Origin: a filamentous cyanobacterium Phorm 6
GTDB taxonomy: Bacteria; Cyanobacteriota; Cyanobacteriia; Cyanobacteriales; Microcoleaceae
DNA length: 34,461 nucleotides
Assembly (NCBI GenBank): GCA_003003725.1
Contig: PVWI01000030.1
Span: forward strand, 1 to 34,461
Reading direction: 5' to 3'
A model generated the notes under the pieces. It searched no databases. It was not told the origin of the DNA and worked only from the letters and a program-made list of their open reading frames with translations. The translations under genes and the position numbers were made by a program. Positions 34,438-34,461 of this stretch are shown one piece after another. The first letter of the stretch is position 1. The number at the start of each line of letters is the position of its first letter.

Positions 34438-34461
34438 CATTATCCAGTAGCAGCCATGCCT

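Overview
The window looks like chromosomal DNA of a filamentous, non-heterocystous cyanobacterium of the Oscillatoriales type (Microcoleus, Oscillatoria, Phormidium or Tychonema). The reasons are the dense GCGATCGC (HIP1) octamers, a Gap2-type GAPDH, heptanucleotide short tandem repeats between genes, large TPR proteins fused to sugar-active domains, and many small inverted-repeat elements. The genus is an inference from these habits, not from a marker gene.

Positions 1-12337 hold large modular glycan enzymes. A 5'-truncated TPR-WbsX glycosyltransferase and a GT2 glycosyltransferase lie on the plus strand. A minus-strand trio follows (read from 8275 down to 3978): a methyltransferase with a coiled coil of about 20 repeats of 14 residues, a PAPS-type sulfotransferase broken by one in-frame amber codon, and a second methyltransferase with a coiled coil. 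That second methyltransferase shares an apparently unnamed ~105-residue module with the WbsX protein. A 1233-aa TPR protein with a glycosyltransferase-like C-terminus completes the region.

Positions 12596-21403 form one compact minus-strand operon of ten genes, many with 1-4 bp overlaps. In order of transcription they are rfbF, rfbG, a sugar C-methyltransferase, an RmlC-like epimerase, a PhyH dioxygenase, a zinc-ribbon methyltransferase, a GNAT acetyltransferase, a WbqC-like protein, a CmcI-like protein and a DegT/perosamine-type aminotransferase. The first four predict a CDP-linked C-methylated deoxysugar. The aminotransferase and GNAT could use the GDP-4-keto-6-deoxymannose made by gmd (22505-23473) to give an N-acylated perosamine-like sugar. 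Two small genes (DUF5678-like and DUF29) lie between gmd and rfbF. Together with the first region this is a surface-glycan or exopolysaccharide locus with an unusual set of decorations.

Positions 23975-34201 are housekeeping: gap2, nadD, murC, murB, ybaB/ebfC, a low-molecular-weight tyrosine phosphatase, a LuxR-type response regulator and pgi. The spacers here are full of mobile debris: two similarly oriented relics of IS200/IS605 tnpB elements, a 210-bp element with a 7-bp target duplication inserted in one of them, nested palindromic elements, and two heptamer arrays. One heptamer array supplies the start codon of the phosphatase gene. The other supplies the stop codons of the phosphatase and of the convergent response regulator.

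The most promising leads are the methyltransferase with a repeat-encoded coiled coil (a possible WbdD-like molecular ruler), the shared GWIL module, the amber-interrupted sulfotransferase, the heptamer-born start codon preceded by decoy mini-ORFs, and the mixed CDP/GDP sugar operon. No rRNA, tRNA or CRISPR array was seen.
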